From: Macrothele yani
Taxonomy: Eukaryota; Arthropoda; Arachnida; Araneae; Macrothelidae
Assembly (NCBI GenBank): GCA_039090855.1
Contig: CM077011.1
Span: forward strand, 29,479,001-29,543,000
Direction: 5' to 3'
Length of the DNA stretch: 64,000 nucleotides
Position 1 is the first letter of the stretch. Every line of letters starts with the position of its first letter. The position numbers were made by a program, and so were the translations under genes. Positions 24,170 to 35,700 of this stretch are shown here, piece after piece. A model generated the notes under the pieces. That model made no database searches. It had not been told where the DNA came from and saw nothing but the letters and a program-made list of their open reading frames with translations.

Positions 24170-24475
24170 GGTACCGCAGACTTGGAACACACTTCTGGTT
24201 AGAGCTGTAGATCTTCCTTCTTTTGTGTCCCTTCTGTACTCTCCAATTCTGGTTCCAAGCGTACTTTGAAAATTCTTTGACAGACCTACGATCAACAACG
24301 AAGCTGGTGTTTATGCCACACCATTATCGTACCCTGGCAGTACACATAGACATTACATTGGAATGACAAAATGCTCATTTGAAACCAGAATCAGAGAACA
24401 CAAAAGGGATGCAAAAGAAGGAAGATCTTCTACAGCTCTATCCATCCAGAGAAGTGTGTTCCAAGTCTGCGGTAC
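24170..24475. repeat. Large foldback of PLE endonuclease sequence
   Basis: About 90 bp at 24170-24260 is the near-exact reverse complement of 24380-24475. The two ends read GGTACCGCAGACTTGG and its complement. The spacer is about 115 bp. The right arm is the coding one, so the left arm looks like a local inverted copy. Confidence 0.8.
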
Positions 24476-24835
24476 CTATGTGGGAAGGTATTAAAAAATT
24501 AGCCCCCTACACTAACCCAAAATCAAAAGCATTCTGAGAATCCCTGGAAATTATCACCAGCCATGTAGCCTGTAACGATAGTCTCCCTGGAGTTGCCAAA
24601 AATCTAGATACAGTGCATTAATGATTTCTTCCCTCTAAACCGCCATTACCCAAATTAACACATCTTGTGACGTCATATTCAGAACACGCTATGCTGCTTA
24701 TTTAATCATTCATTATGTGTCTTGTGTAACCATTCTCATATTTAAATTGTAATCGTTCTAATATTTCAGTTTACGCTATTAGCCATCCGTAGATGAGCGA
24801 AAATTTGGCAAATTGTATTTTGTTTTCTTACGCTG
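24285..24835 (+). pseudogene. Penelope-like GIY-YIG endonuclease fragment
   Basis: The frame encodes NNEAGVYATPLSYP, then HYIGMTKCSFETRIREHKRD and AKEGRSSTALSIQ. This matches the GIY-YIG nuclease core of PLEs: GVY, YIGMT, and an Arg-x-x-x-H helix. It differs from the PLEs at 28-40 kb (YIGSTKNKLKYRLHQH), so it belongs to another PLE lineage. Stops follow at once and no reverse transcriptase is present. The ~95-bp segment after YIGMT is also found inverted at 24170-24260. Confidence 0.65.
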
Positions 24836-25683
24836 ATTAAATGGATTACCACTTAAGTCTTATATATTTGGTGTATTAATCAGTTGTGCTGTTTAAGATT
24901 ATCTTCATGCAGGGCTAGATAAATATGTTCCAGAGCCAGGTGAAACCAATTCAAATTTCAAACAATAATGTGTAAATGTAATCTGTGATGATAATGATGG
25001 AACAAATAGCAATACTCTTTTTTTTTTTTTTTTACCCAAATCGCTTATTGCCAAGTAAAATTTTACAATTTGGTCCATAAAGACAAAGTAGATGAACATA
25101 CCGTATATACTCGTGTATAGGTCGACCGCCCGATTTTTATCTGAATATTTGCAGTTTTTGTATATCCCGTGTATAAGTCGACCCCCCAAATTTTATGTGA
25201 ATATCTGCAATTTTTGTATACCTACCTATCTTGTGTATAAATAAAAAAATATTTTTTTTTCTTTTCTGAGGATGAGCCTGCATGCGGAAATGCGAACCTA
25301 CTATTTATTGTTGTAGCTGGCTCTCGCAATGTTGCTTGCGGTAGTTTCCCGCAAAATGTGGGTGGAATAGAGGCACAATTCTGAGAAGATGATAGGGCTC
25401 ATTCAGGGCTTTACAGAGGGAAGGGCTAGTCCGTCCCTTTGAGGAACTGAATGCCGACCCGTGTCTGAAAGGGTGGGTGGAAAGCAGGTTGGCCATTTGT
25501 GCCCTACGTCATCGCACTGAGCTTCGTTGGTCGACTTCCCTACAAGACCCAAATTTTTGTCTCTTATGGTTTTGCATCTTCGCGCCTTTTCTTGGTTTAT
25601 TTATATATAGCATTCATTTCACGTTGTGTTTTACTTAAGTTGTACATTCAGTGTTGATTTTTATTTCCGTTTCTTTTAACGAA

Positions 25684-26160
25684 ATGTCATCATGTGCCGT
25701 TGTTACGTGCTGAAATACGCATATAAACACGGAAGGACACAACATTGTTTTCCATGTCCTTTCGTGTTTATAAGAAGGATCTCTATCAGAACCCGATAAA
25801 GATCCTTCTTTAGGAACAATTCAAAAAAACTGCCCCAAAACTAATTCTGTTCAACATAATTGGGTTAAGACTAATATCTGTTGGGTGTTTGACAGTAGCA
25901 TCATGTTCTTGGGATAATATTATTAAACAGTTTTAAAAGATTTTCTGCGCAGTTCACGACAGGACATTTAAAAAAGGAAAAGGTGTTTATTAGGAAACTC
26001 ATAAATGATCTAGAAAAACGTTTTCTATCTGTCAACAAAGATGCTATTTGTCGGTTTTGCAGAATACGAACATTTATTCAAATTCGTTTTCTGAACAGAA
26101 ATTCATTATTAGTGCGGCGCAGGAAAGCTCTGCAGAAAATGAAGAAAGAAATAGGTTGAC
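25684..26160 (+). pseudogene. THAP-domain protein remnant
   Basis: From ATG 25684 the frame gives MSSCAVVTC, a stop, NTHINTEGHNIVFHV. That is a THAP start with the first Cys pair and the FH motif. Farther on (about 25960-26155) a frame encodes HLKKEKVFIRKLINDLEKRF and AICRFCRIRTFIQIRFLNRN, which resembles the C-terminal part of THAP proteins of the P-element type. A pair of foldbacks (25722-25811) interrupts the THAP domain, and stops and frameshifts are frequent. Nothing here is functional. Confidence 0.5.
25722..25811. repeat. Two adjacent foldbacks in the THAP remnant
   Basis: The first hairpin joins TATAAACACGGAAGGAC (25722-25738) with its complement ending at 25772. The second joins AAGAAGGATCTCTATC with its complement ending at about 25811. 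Each has one mismatch. Confidence 0.8.
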
Positions 26161-28627
26161 TCAACGCAGTCAGAAAAAACGTTTTTTTTTTTTTTTTTTT
26201 TTTTTCATTTGAATGATGGAGAGAACAGTTTTACATTTTGTACAACGAAAAAAACATTTTCCTGTTTGTACAATAACGAGCATACCTTCATTTCATGAAA
26301 TAAATTTTGTTCACCCCACTTTTTAACTCGGTGACCTTCAGAAATTATGATGGATACAAAATGTAAGTAAATAACTTTTATTTTATACATTAACAGAGTG
26401 TTTGAACTACTTGTGCGGAGTTTGAAGAACTCAGTAACTTTCCGTGTCTTAAAAGTTTTAAACAACTAATGTTTGTGACAGTGAGAAAAAGGTTTTAAAC
26501 CACTAAACTTTTCTAGTAAATTACTAAAAAAAAAAAAAAAAAAAGTAAAGATAAACTGAGTTTTTGACCCCCGAAAAATGTAGTTAGTATAGTAAGCAAA
26601 ATACTTTATAAAAAAAGCATTCATGACAGAAATTGTTCATTGAAAATTATCGCATTTATACTATTACATTAATGTTTTCCAATTTTAGGACCCAAAATCC
26701 TTAACTTTTGTTTCGAAAAAGACAATTTCTAATATTTTAGTGTGCGTTGCAATAGATGATATGGTAAATAACATTGACTGAAAGTGCCTTTCCTATGGTG
26801 CTCCTTAAGAGCACAGCTCCCCTTGGCTCTTGACTTCCGAAGGGCCAGCGAAGCTACGTCATCAAGCTCGGCTGCGTGTCTCAGGAGGTGAAGCGCTAAG
26901 GACTAGCCCTTTCCTCTTAAACCCTGGGGCTCACCACCCTGGTTAGAGAGTTTTCAGAGGAAGGTTACACACTTTAACAATATATGAACCCACTTTTGCA
27001 CGTAGTCCCCCCACCTTTCTCCCACTTTTTGCAAGCGAGTTTTCTGCAGTTATTTCATTCATGGAGAATAAAGCATTTGTCCCCGCAGCAAATGAATTGT
27101 GATGCATTTACCAAATGTCGTAAGGCACATCGTTATTTAAAAAGGGGAAAAAAACAACTTCCTGAAACATATTTGGAAAGCGTAAATAGGTCTTGATGTC
27201 AACTTGATAGCTTTTTTTATCTCGTAAAGAATATGCATGCCGTAAAAAATAAATGTGTAACTTTTGAAGTTTTCAATGGATTTCTTCAAAATCTAAAATG
27301 AATTTTTATTTTGATGTATTGTGGACACTGAAATTTGCACGCAACTATTAAAAAAATTGAAGAAAATTTGTTCTATAAAATGTTCTCCCACTACCCTGTG
27401 CAGCATAGCTGCTGCCAGTCAACTGCTGACCTGGGCAAGTGTGTGATTGACAGAGCGGTCGTTTATCTACTCCCGAGTTTCAACCCCCTCTCCACCGTGT
27501 TTGTGACAAACAATCAGCTTTAGTGACAAAACCAAACATCGCCCTATTCAGTAAAGATGCAATCCTTTTTGCTCACTCTTAGTCTTCAGAAAAGGTTACT
27601 GTTTGTTTGATTTTTAGTGCCGGGGCACACTCAATTTAATAACAAACGTAAGTAGACTGTTAAACTAATGCACTTTTTTACTATCAGTGGCAATGTTATT
27701 CTGAGCGATTGGCCAAGTTTAAGCACTTTTGTTTTCGGGATGCATTGATAAAGTTACTGCTGTTCTGTAGATTGTCACGCCTCTCTTCTCTACCGTCGCC
27801 AAGCAGGGGCAGCGGTCTCCTTTTGCAATAGTCTGTTCTTTTCCTTCTTCATATCCCCCCCCATCGAGAATTGAGCATGGTCGTGACCTTCGGCACGGTG
27901 CAACTTATAAACTACTGGCTGACGCGTTCACCTCTTTCCTCTGGGTGATTTACCAGCGGGGCAGTCAAGTCAAGGCCATATCAACAGATGTAAAACGGAC
28001 TTTGAGACATCCTTGCGAAATGAGTTTTCCTATTAGTGAATAAAAAAAACTCGTACATATAAAATCAAGAAAATTCTTAGCAATAATTTTCTTCTGTAGC
28101 AGTAACACCTGAAAAATGACTAAATATACAGCTGCAAATGAACTGATGGCACAAAGGGCTAAGTATGTGCATTTTCATAAGGCATCAAAATTTTGGTTTT
28201 CAACCAATCAGAAATATTTTTCGTGTATAGTTCGACCCCCAAATTTCGACCTAAATATTTCATTAAAGAAAAGTCGACCTATACACGAGTGCATACGGTA
28301 TTCCCCTCTGGTTTTGCAAAAGTTTAGAAATTTACCTTTGTGCTAATCTTTGCAATTCAGACTCATATCTCCATTATTTGAAAAATTATCTTCTCAAATC
28401 CTGTTATGTAGCTGGCCATCAAAGGTTGAAACTTTCATCTTATCCGCTTATTGGGTGTTGTTTTATATACATTCTTCAGGTCATGAAACATCGTATTTTA
28501 TTAACAGGACAAAAACGCTGACTTCTGATGGCCGTCAGACATGTAACTTAGCTCGTCAACAGAAGGTGTATACTCACTATTACGTGACTGTTGTCAACTT
28601 TCTCTACGCCTATATATATATATATAT

Positions 28628-28874
28628 GGGATGTAAGGTCAGGTGATGCGTAACATCACAGCCTCTCCTTGACAAATGTCAACCCCGCCTTCTCGTGGTA
28701 CATCCTGTTCCCACTAAAGGGGCTCTGACGACCGCCAATAGCGGTATAACTATACCATCGGGATTAGAGGAAATGCTATCCCACACTCACCAACCCGCTT
28801 GGCCAGCGTGGTGAGTTATGGCCAAACCCCTCCAAAATGACACCACAACTTAAATCTTATCCCTCAGTCTATAT
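28628..28874 (+). mobile_element. RTE 5'-end fragment with HDV-like ribozyme, inserted in PLE LTR
   Basis: This starts GGGATGTAAGGTCAGG at exactly the same base as RTE copies A and B. It runs 247 bp to CCCTCAGTC inside the 5' coding region and then stops. It sits in the (TA)n tract of P1's pseudo-LTR: the flanking PLE sequence CGCC(TA)n and TATATTTTTTTTATTCC is contiguous in P2. The RTE 3' end is absent, which is the reverse of the usual LINE truncation. It contains the full ribozyme fold, with a P1 helix one pair better than in copy A. Confidence 0.85.
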
Positions 28875-29499
28875 TTTTTTTATTCCTCCTTCACTCTCCC
28901 ATACGCAACTTGCCCTTAAAATTCACAATTCCAAAAATGGTACTCAATTCTAAAAACACATATCCACATACCCAATAAATACTCACATACATCACATCCT
29001 ATAATTTACACACCCTATACTACCATATTAACATACAATATATACAACATATTCATACACAATTAAAACCACTGTCTACATGATTATGCTCCATTTGCCT
29101 CATATATCGTAAAGACCCTACAGCAAATGCTAACCTTATTCGGCCAGTCACACACACAATCCCCAAGCGCTTTCAACAGATACACTGTCGTCCTCAGGAG
29201 GCCAATATGTCCTTCTGCTCTGCTCACCACAACTGAAGTGAGCAAACTCATCGAGGTTCCGGCTTCAGTCGCAAACTCTGCATCGTTGTATCTCTGGCAC
29301 CATCTATTGTCAGTGCTGCTCTTTTTTCTTTTTTTTCTGTCCCTTAATTGTTGTTCAACTTTAATTAATGCTTCCCAATGGTCTTCTCAGTTGTTTGGAT
29401 CGTTAATGTTACACACTCTTGATCTGTTTTTTTGTTTTTTTTTTCGATTAACACCAATTCAGCAACTCTCAACTGCCTTTCCTTTATACAGCCCTTAAT

Positions 29500-29918
29500 A
29501 ATTTTAATATCTTCAAATTTCGGACATTGGTGATTTTTTAGACAATACTGGGTTAATGCTGTTTTAGCTTCTTTTTTATTCCAATTACTTATATGTTGGT
29601 GTAATCTGTACTTTCACTTGTTCTTAGTGCTGCCTATATATGACAAAGGTGGTTTCTGATTTATAGGAATCTCATATACACCTGCTCTATTTAGTTGGCT
29701 GATTTTTTGTTTTTTATTACTATATTTTTTATAGTATGTACTTGCTTTCCTACTTGTATGTCATACTTGCCACAAAGCTTATTAATTTCAGCAGAAATAC
29801 CTTCAACATATGGAATCGCTCCTACATATTTTAATAGTTTTTTACTATTTGTGCCCTTATTATTTGCTTGAGTTACTTCATAAATCCATTTCTTTAATAA
29901 ACCTGTTTGGGTAACCAA
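29500..29918 (-). pseudogene. PLE linker and GIY-YIG endonuclease remnant (P1)
   Basis: It encodes WIYEVTQANNKGTNSKKLLK, YVGAIPYVEGISAEINKLCG, KYDIQVGKQVHTIKNIVIKN. In a shifted frame the core follows: AGVYEIPINQKP and LSYIGSTKNK (about 29690-29640). GIY-YIG nucleases nick target DNA to prime PLE reverse transcription. The frame is lost after NKKSAN compared with P2, so the copy is inactive. Confidence 0.8.
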
Positions 29919-29938
29919 AATCGTGCAATTTTTTCAAT

Positions 29939-31156
29939 TTATTCTATTTCTTCTTTTTGATATTGTTCTTTTGATGAGTGTGTTAAACTTCTTTTAATTA
30001 GTGTTTTAACACTCTTTCTTTTATGTGTTAATGGGTGCGATGACTGAAAAGGTATTAACACAAGAATATATGATGATTTTCTATGCACTCTGTATTGTAT
30101 ATTGTCATTTGTTTTGATTACCATAATATCCAAAAGTGCCAATGTGTTATTTTGTTCTTGTTCCACTGTCAATTCAATAGATGGATAGATATTACAATAC
30201 TTTTTTGTCAAGTCTTCAAGTTCTTCATTTCTTAGCCTGTACAACAGAAAAATGTCATCTACATACCTACGGTATATCAGTGGTGGCTCATCTAGTTTAC
30301 CAATTATTTTTGTTTTTATGTCACTCATTAATATTTCAGCAAAAAATGTTGACAATGGTGAGCCCATAGGTCCACCATACTTTTATTTGTAGATCTTGTC
30401 ATTGAACATAAAAATGTTATTTTCATATATGTAAAATAAAATTTCCTTTAATTCTTTAATTTGTACTTCATTCATTGTATGTAACCTATATAATTTTTCA
30501 ACAATTATGTCAATTGCCTGAGGTACTGGTGTGCTAGGGAACAGAGCATGAGCATCCATAGTAGCCATATAATATTCGATTAAATCTTGTTTAATCTCTT
30601 TAATTTTTTCAATGAATTTGTAAGTATTCTTCACAGTGAACAACTTGGTTTTCATAAACATTGGTACCAAATACCTGTAAATATTTTTTTCCAACTTTAT
30701 TAATGGGGAATTTCTTTTTGATACTGTCACTCTCATAGGTGTATCAGGCTTATGAGTTTTTATTTTTGCAAACATTTTTGGAATCCCTGTACCCATAGGT
30801 GGGTACACTTTCTTTATTTCTTCAGGCAAAGTTCTGTGATTTTTTATTCTAGCTAAGTATCTCACTTGAGATTCAGTTTGGTCTCTTGTCAGAATGCTAC
30901 AATTTAACTCTTCCATTGCTGTACTCAGTTTTTGATTATATTCAGCTATGTTTAGAATCACTGTTTGTCTTGTTTCATTAGCTTTACAAAATTTAATTGT
31001 TGGGTCATCTCTTAGTTTTATCAGTTGTTCTTTTTCATACTGAATTTTATTTAAATGATATTTTTTATTACTTTTTTCATTAAATTCTTTCAAAACTATT
31101 CTATACAATTTACTTCTAAATTCTTCACTGTCTTCTGTAGGTACACAACGTGTCAT
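29939..31156 (-). pseudogene. PLE reverse transcriptase (P1)
   Basis: Two consecutive open blocks (31156-30383 and 30367-29939) in one frame are split by a stop near 30380 (the IYK-stop where P2 reads IYKQKYGG). Motifs in order: RTLPEEIKKVYPPMGTGIPK and KIKTHKP; MDAHALFPSTPVPQAIDIIV with its catalytic Asp; GSPLSTFFAEILMSDI; YRRYVDDIFLLYR (YVDD catalytic pair); NTLALLDIMV. These are Penelope-clade RT motifs. The block upstream of 31156 runs into the tandem array. Apart from that one stop the RT core is well preserved, so it died recently. Confidence 0.85.
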
Positions 31157-34100
31157 ATCCTCAAGGTTGGGTATTAATTCTTCTGTCTTCGGTAAGCCAC
31201 GGGGAAACGCAAATTTCTTCCCCCCTCTGCAAAATGGATGTCTGCGAGAAGTTCAAGGCCATATCGGATTTATTCTGATAAACTTCATATATATTCTCCT
31301 ATTATTCATGTACCATTTGGATATCAATCATCTCATATAACTTTTTTGCAATGACTGTTTTACCAGCTTCACAAAATTTAATCATTGGGTCATCTCTTAG
31401 TTTTATCAGTTGTTCTTTTTCATACTGAATTTTATTTAAATGATATTTTTTATTACTTTTTTCATTAAATTCTTTCAAAACTATTCTATACAATTTACTT
31501 CTAAATTCTTCACTGTCTTCTGTAGGTACACAACGTGTCATATCCTCAAGGTTGGGTATTAATTCTTCTGTCTTCGGTAAGCCACGGGGAAACGCAAATT
31601 TCTTCCCCCTCTGCAAAATGGATGTCTGCGAGAAGTTCAAGGCCATATCGGATTTATTCTGATAAACTTCATATATATTCTCCTATTATTCATGTACCAT
31701 TTGGATATCAATCATCTCATATAACTTTTTTGCAATGACTGTTTTACCAGCTTCACAAAATTTAATCATTGGGTCATCTCTTAGTTTTATCAGTTGTTCT
31801 TTTTCATACTGAATTTTATTTAAATGATATTTTTTATTACTTTTTTCATTAAATTCTTTCAAAACCATTCTATACAATTTACTTCTAAATTCTTCACTGT
31901 CTTCTGTAGGTACACAACGTGTCATATCCTCAAGGTTCGCTATTAATTCTTCTGTCTTCGGTAAGCCACGGGGAAACGCAAATTTCTTCCCCCTCTGCAA
32001 AATGGATGTCTGCGAGAAGTTCAAGGCCATATCGGATTTATTCTGATAAACTTCATATATATTCTCCTATTATTCATGTACCATTTGGATATCAATCATC
32101 TCATATAACTTTTTTGCAATGACTGTTTTACCAGCTTCACAAAATTTAATCATTGGGTCATCTCTTAGTTTTATCAGTTGTTCTTTTTCATACTGAATTT
32201 TATTTAAATGATATTTTTTATTACTTTTTTCATTAAATTCTTTCAAAACTATTCTATACAATTTACTTCTAAATTCTTCACTGTCTTCTGTAGGTACACA
32301 ACGTGTCACATCCTCAAGGTTGGGTATTAATTCTTCTGTCTTCAAGCCACGGGGAAACGCAAATTTCTTCCCCCTCTGCAAAATGGATGTCTGCGAGAAG
32401 TTCAAGGCCATATCGGATTTATTCTGATAAACTTCATATATATTCTCCTATTATTCATGTACCATTTGGATATCAATCATCTCATATAACTTTTTTGCAA
32501 TGACTGTTTTACCAGCTTCACAAAATTTAATCATTGGGTCATCTCTTAGTTTTATCAGTTGTTCTTTTTCATACTGAATTTTATTTAAATGATATTTTTT
32601 ATTACTTTTTTCATTAAATTCTTTCAAAACCATTCTATACAATTTACTTCTAAATTCTTCACTGTCTTCTGTAGGTACACAACGTGTCATATCCTCAAGG
32701 TTCGCTATTAATTCTTCTGTCTTCGGTAAGCCACGGGAAACGCAAATTTCTTCCCCCTCTGCAAAATGGATGTCTGCGAGAAGTTCAAGGCCATATCGGA
32801 TTTATTCTGATAAACTTCATATATATTCTCCTATTATTCATGTACCATTTGGATATCAATCATCTCATATAACTTTTTTGCAATGACTGTTTTACCAGCT
32901 TCACAAAATTTAATCATTGGGTCATCTCTTAGTTTTATCAGTTGTTCTTTTTCATACTGAATTTTATTTAAATGATATTTTTTATTACTTTTTTCATTAA
33001 ATTCTTTCAAAACTATTCTATACAATTTACTTCTAAATTCTTCACTGTCTTCTGTAGGTACACAACGTGTCACATCCTCAAGGTTGGGTATTAATTCTTC
33101 TGTCTTCGGTAAGCCACGGGGAAACGCAAATTTCTTCCCCCTCTGCAAAATGGATGTCTGCGAGAAGTTCAAGGCCATATCGGATTTATTCTGATAAACT
33201 TCATATATATTCTCCTATTATTCATGTACCATTTGGATATCAATCATCTCATATAACTTTTTTGCAATGACTGTTTTACCAGCTTCACAAAATTTAATCA
33301 TTGGGTCATCTCTTAGTTTTATCAGTTGTTCTTTTTCATACTGAATTTTATTTAAATGATATTTTTTATTACTTTTTTCATTAAATTCTTTCAAAACCAT
33401 TCTATACAATTTACTTCTAAATTCTTCACTGTCTTCTGTAGGTACACAACGTGTCATATCCTCAAGGTTGGGTATTAATTCTTCTGTCTTCGGTAAGCCA
33501 CGGGGAAACGCAAATTTCTTCCCCCTCTGCAAAATGGATGTCTGCGAGAAGTTCAAGGCCATATCGGATTTATTCTGATAAACTTCATATATATTCTCCT
33601 ATTATTCATGTACCATTTGGATATCAATCATCTCATATAACTTTTTTGCAATGACTGTTTTACCAGCTTCACAAAATTTAATCATTGGGTCATCTCTTAG
33701 TTTTATCAGTTGTTCTTTTTCATACTGAATTTTATTTAAATGATATTTTTTATTACTTTTTTCATTAAATTCTTTCAAAACCATTCTATACAATTTACTT
33801 CTAAATTCTTCACTGTCTTCTGTAGGTACACAACGTGTCATATCCTCAAGGTTCGCTATTAATTCTTCTGTCTTCGGTAAGCCACGGGGAAACGGCAAAT
33901 TTCTTCCCCCCTCTGCAAAATGGATGTCTGCGAGAAGTTCAAGGCCATATCGGATTTATTCTGATAAACTTCATATATATTCTCCTATTATTCATGTACC
34001 ATTTGGATATCAATCATCTCATATAACTTTTTTGCAATGACTGTTTTACCAGCTTCACAAAATTTAATCATTGGGTCATCTCTTAGTTTTATCAGTTGTT

Positions 34101-35700
34101 CTTTTTCATACTGAATTTTATTTAAATGATATTTTTTATTACTTTTTTCATTAAATTCTTTCAAAACCATTCTATACAATTTACTTCTAAATTCTTCACT
34201 GTCTTCTGTAGGTACACAACGTGTCATATCCTCAAGGTTCGCTATTAATTCTTCTGTCTTCGGTAAGCCACGGGGAAACGCAAATTTCTTCCCCCTCTGC
34301 AAAATGGATGTCTGCGAGAAGTTCAAGGCCATATCGGATTTATTCTGATAAACTTCATATATATTCTCCTATTATTCATGTACCATTTGGATATCAATCA
34401 TCTCATATAACTTTTTTGCAATGACTGTTTTACCAGCTTCACAAAATTTAATCATTGGGTCATCTCTTAGTTTTATCAGTTGTTCTTTTTCATACTGAAT
34501 TTTATTTAAATGATATTTTTTATTACTTTTTTCATTAAATTCTTTCAAAACTATTCTATACAATTTACTTCTAAATTCTTCACTGTCTTCTGTAGCTACA
34601 CAACGTGTCCACATCCTCAAGGTTGGGTATTAATTCTTCTGTCTTCGGTAAGCCACGGGGAAACGCAAATTTCTTCCCCCCCCTCTGCAAAATGGATGTC
34701 TGCGAAGTTCAAGGCCATATCGGATTTATTCTGATAAACTTCATATATATTCTCCTATTATTCATGTACCATTTGGATATCAATCATCTCATATAACTTT
34801 TTTGCAATGACTGTTTTACCAGCTTCACAAAATTTAATCATTGGGTCATCTCTTAGTTTTATCAGTTGTTCTTTTTCATACTGAATTTTATTTAAATGAT
34901 ATTTTTTATTACTTTTTTCATTAAATTCTTTCAAAACTATTCTATACAATTTACTTCTAAATTCTTCACTGTCTTCTGTAGCTACACAACGTGTCACATC
35001 CTCAAGGTTGGGTATTAATTCTTCTGTCTTCGGTAAGCCACGGGAAACGCAAATTTCTTCCCCCTCTGCAAAACGGCTGTCTGCGAGAAGTTCAAGGCCA
35101 TCATCATCATCATCATCATTGTGAACCATTATCAATCCACTGCTGGACGAAGGTCTCCCCAAGTTTCCTCCACAACGGTCTGTCTTGTGCCAGTCTCCTC
35201 CATGTCACTCCCGCATACCTTCGAATTTCATCCACCCATCTTCCACGTGGTCTTCTTCTGGGTCTTTTCCTGTCCCTTGGAATCCAATCTAAAATTTCGG
35301 CTGTCCATCTATGGTCTGTCCTTCTGGCAGTATGTCCAGCCCATTGCCATTTCAGGGATTTAACTGTGATCATGATGTCTTCCACTCTTGTCATTTTTCG
35401 GATCCACGAGTTCCTCTTCTTATCTCTCCTGGTTACACCAAGCATGCACCTCTCCATGCCTCTTTGAGTTGTCTGCAGCCTTTGTATGTCTCTTTTAGTT
35501 AAGGTCCACGTCTCTGCACCATACGTAAGCACTGGAAGGATGCATTGATCAAACACTTTTCTTTTAAGACATAATGGCATATTGCTCTTGAAAAAGGCCA
35601 TATTGGATTTATTCTGATAAACTTCATATATATTCTCCTGTTATTGATGTACCATTTGGCTATCAATCATCACATATAACTTTTTTGCAATGACTGTTTT
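30985..35700 (-). repeat. 384-bp tandem array derived from PLE coding sequence (~11 units)
   Basis: Units repeat with spacings of 384, 384, 381, 383, 384, 384, 386, 384 and 386 bp, measured at the shared stop ending MVHE (31302, 31686, 32070, 32451, 32834, 33218, 33602, 33988, 34372, 34758). Each is 128 codons of the PLE protein, from KTVIAKKLYEMIDIQMVHE through FAFPRGLPKTEEL to IKFCEAG. The joins keep frame. Two adjacent stops replace QQ of P2 in every unit. Units are nearly identical, differing at IPN/IAN, DMT/DVT, RIV/RMV and CVPT/CVAT and by small indels. The array is interrupted by the RTE insertion at 35102-35593. Confidence 0.95.
35102..35593 (-). mobile_element. 5'-truncated RTE tail inserted in PLE array
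   Basis: The minus-strand frame encodes KSNMPLCLKRKVFDQCILPV, LTYGAETWTLTKRDIQRLQ and on to QQWIDNG, then an (ATG)n tail on the plus-strand left side. The target repeat AAGGCCAT is perfect at 35094-35101 and 35594-35601, so this is a standard target-primed insertion into a unit of the PLE array. Confidence 0.9.

Larger units (their letters stand above)
25098..28301 (+). mobile_element. TIR DNA transposon, 3.2 kb, with THAP remnant
   Basis: The left end TA-CCGTATATACTCGTGTATA and AGGTCGACC are mirrored by the right end (GGTCGAC read on the minus strand, then TATACACGAGTGCATACGG-TA). TA is present at both boundaries. A second copy of the GTGTATAAGTCGACC motif lies 50 bp inside the left end, and a related one (GTGTATAGTTCGACCCCC) inside the right end. 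The interior has a THAP-type fragment and no other recognisable transposase domain. TA duplication suggests a Tc1/mariner/pogo-type insertion, whereas the THAP domain suggests P-type, so I leave the superfamily open. Confidence 0.7.

Noticed and set aside
31535..34796. Plus-strand frames repeated along the array (MSYPQGWVLILLSS type)
   Set aside because: They are the antisense of the PLE coding units, with identical periodicity and no family signature.
30985..35700. CRISPR-like array
   Set aside because: The periodicity is 384 bp of continuous PLE coding sequence with no unique spacers, in a eukaryotic genome.
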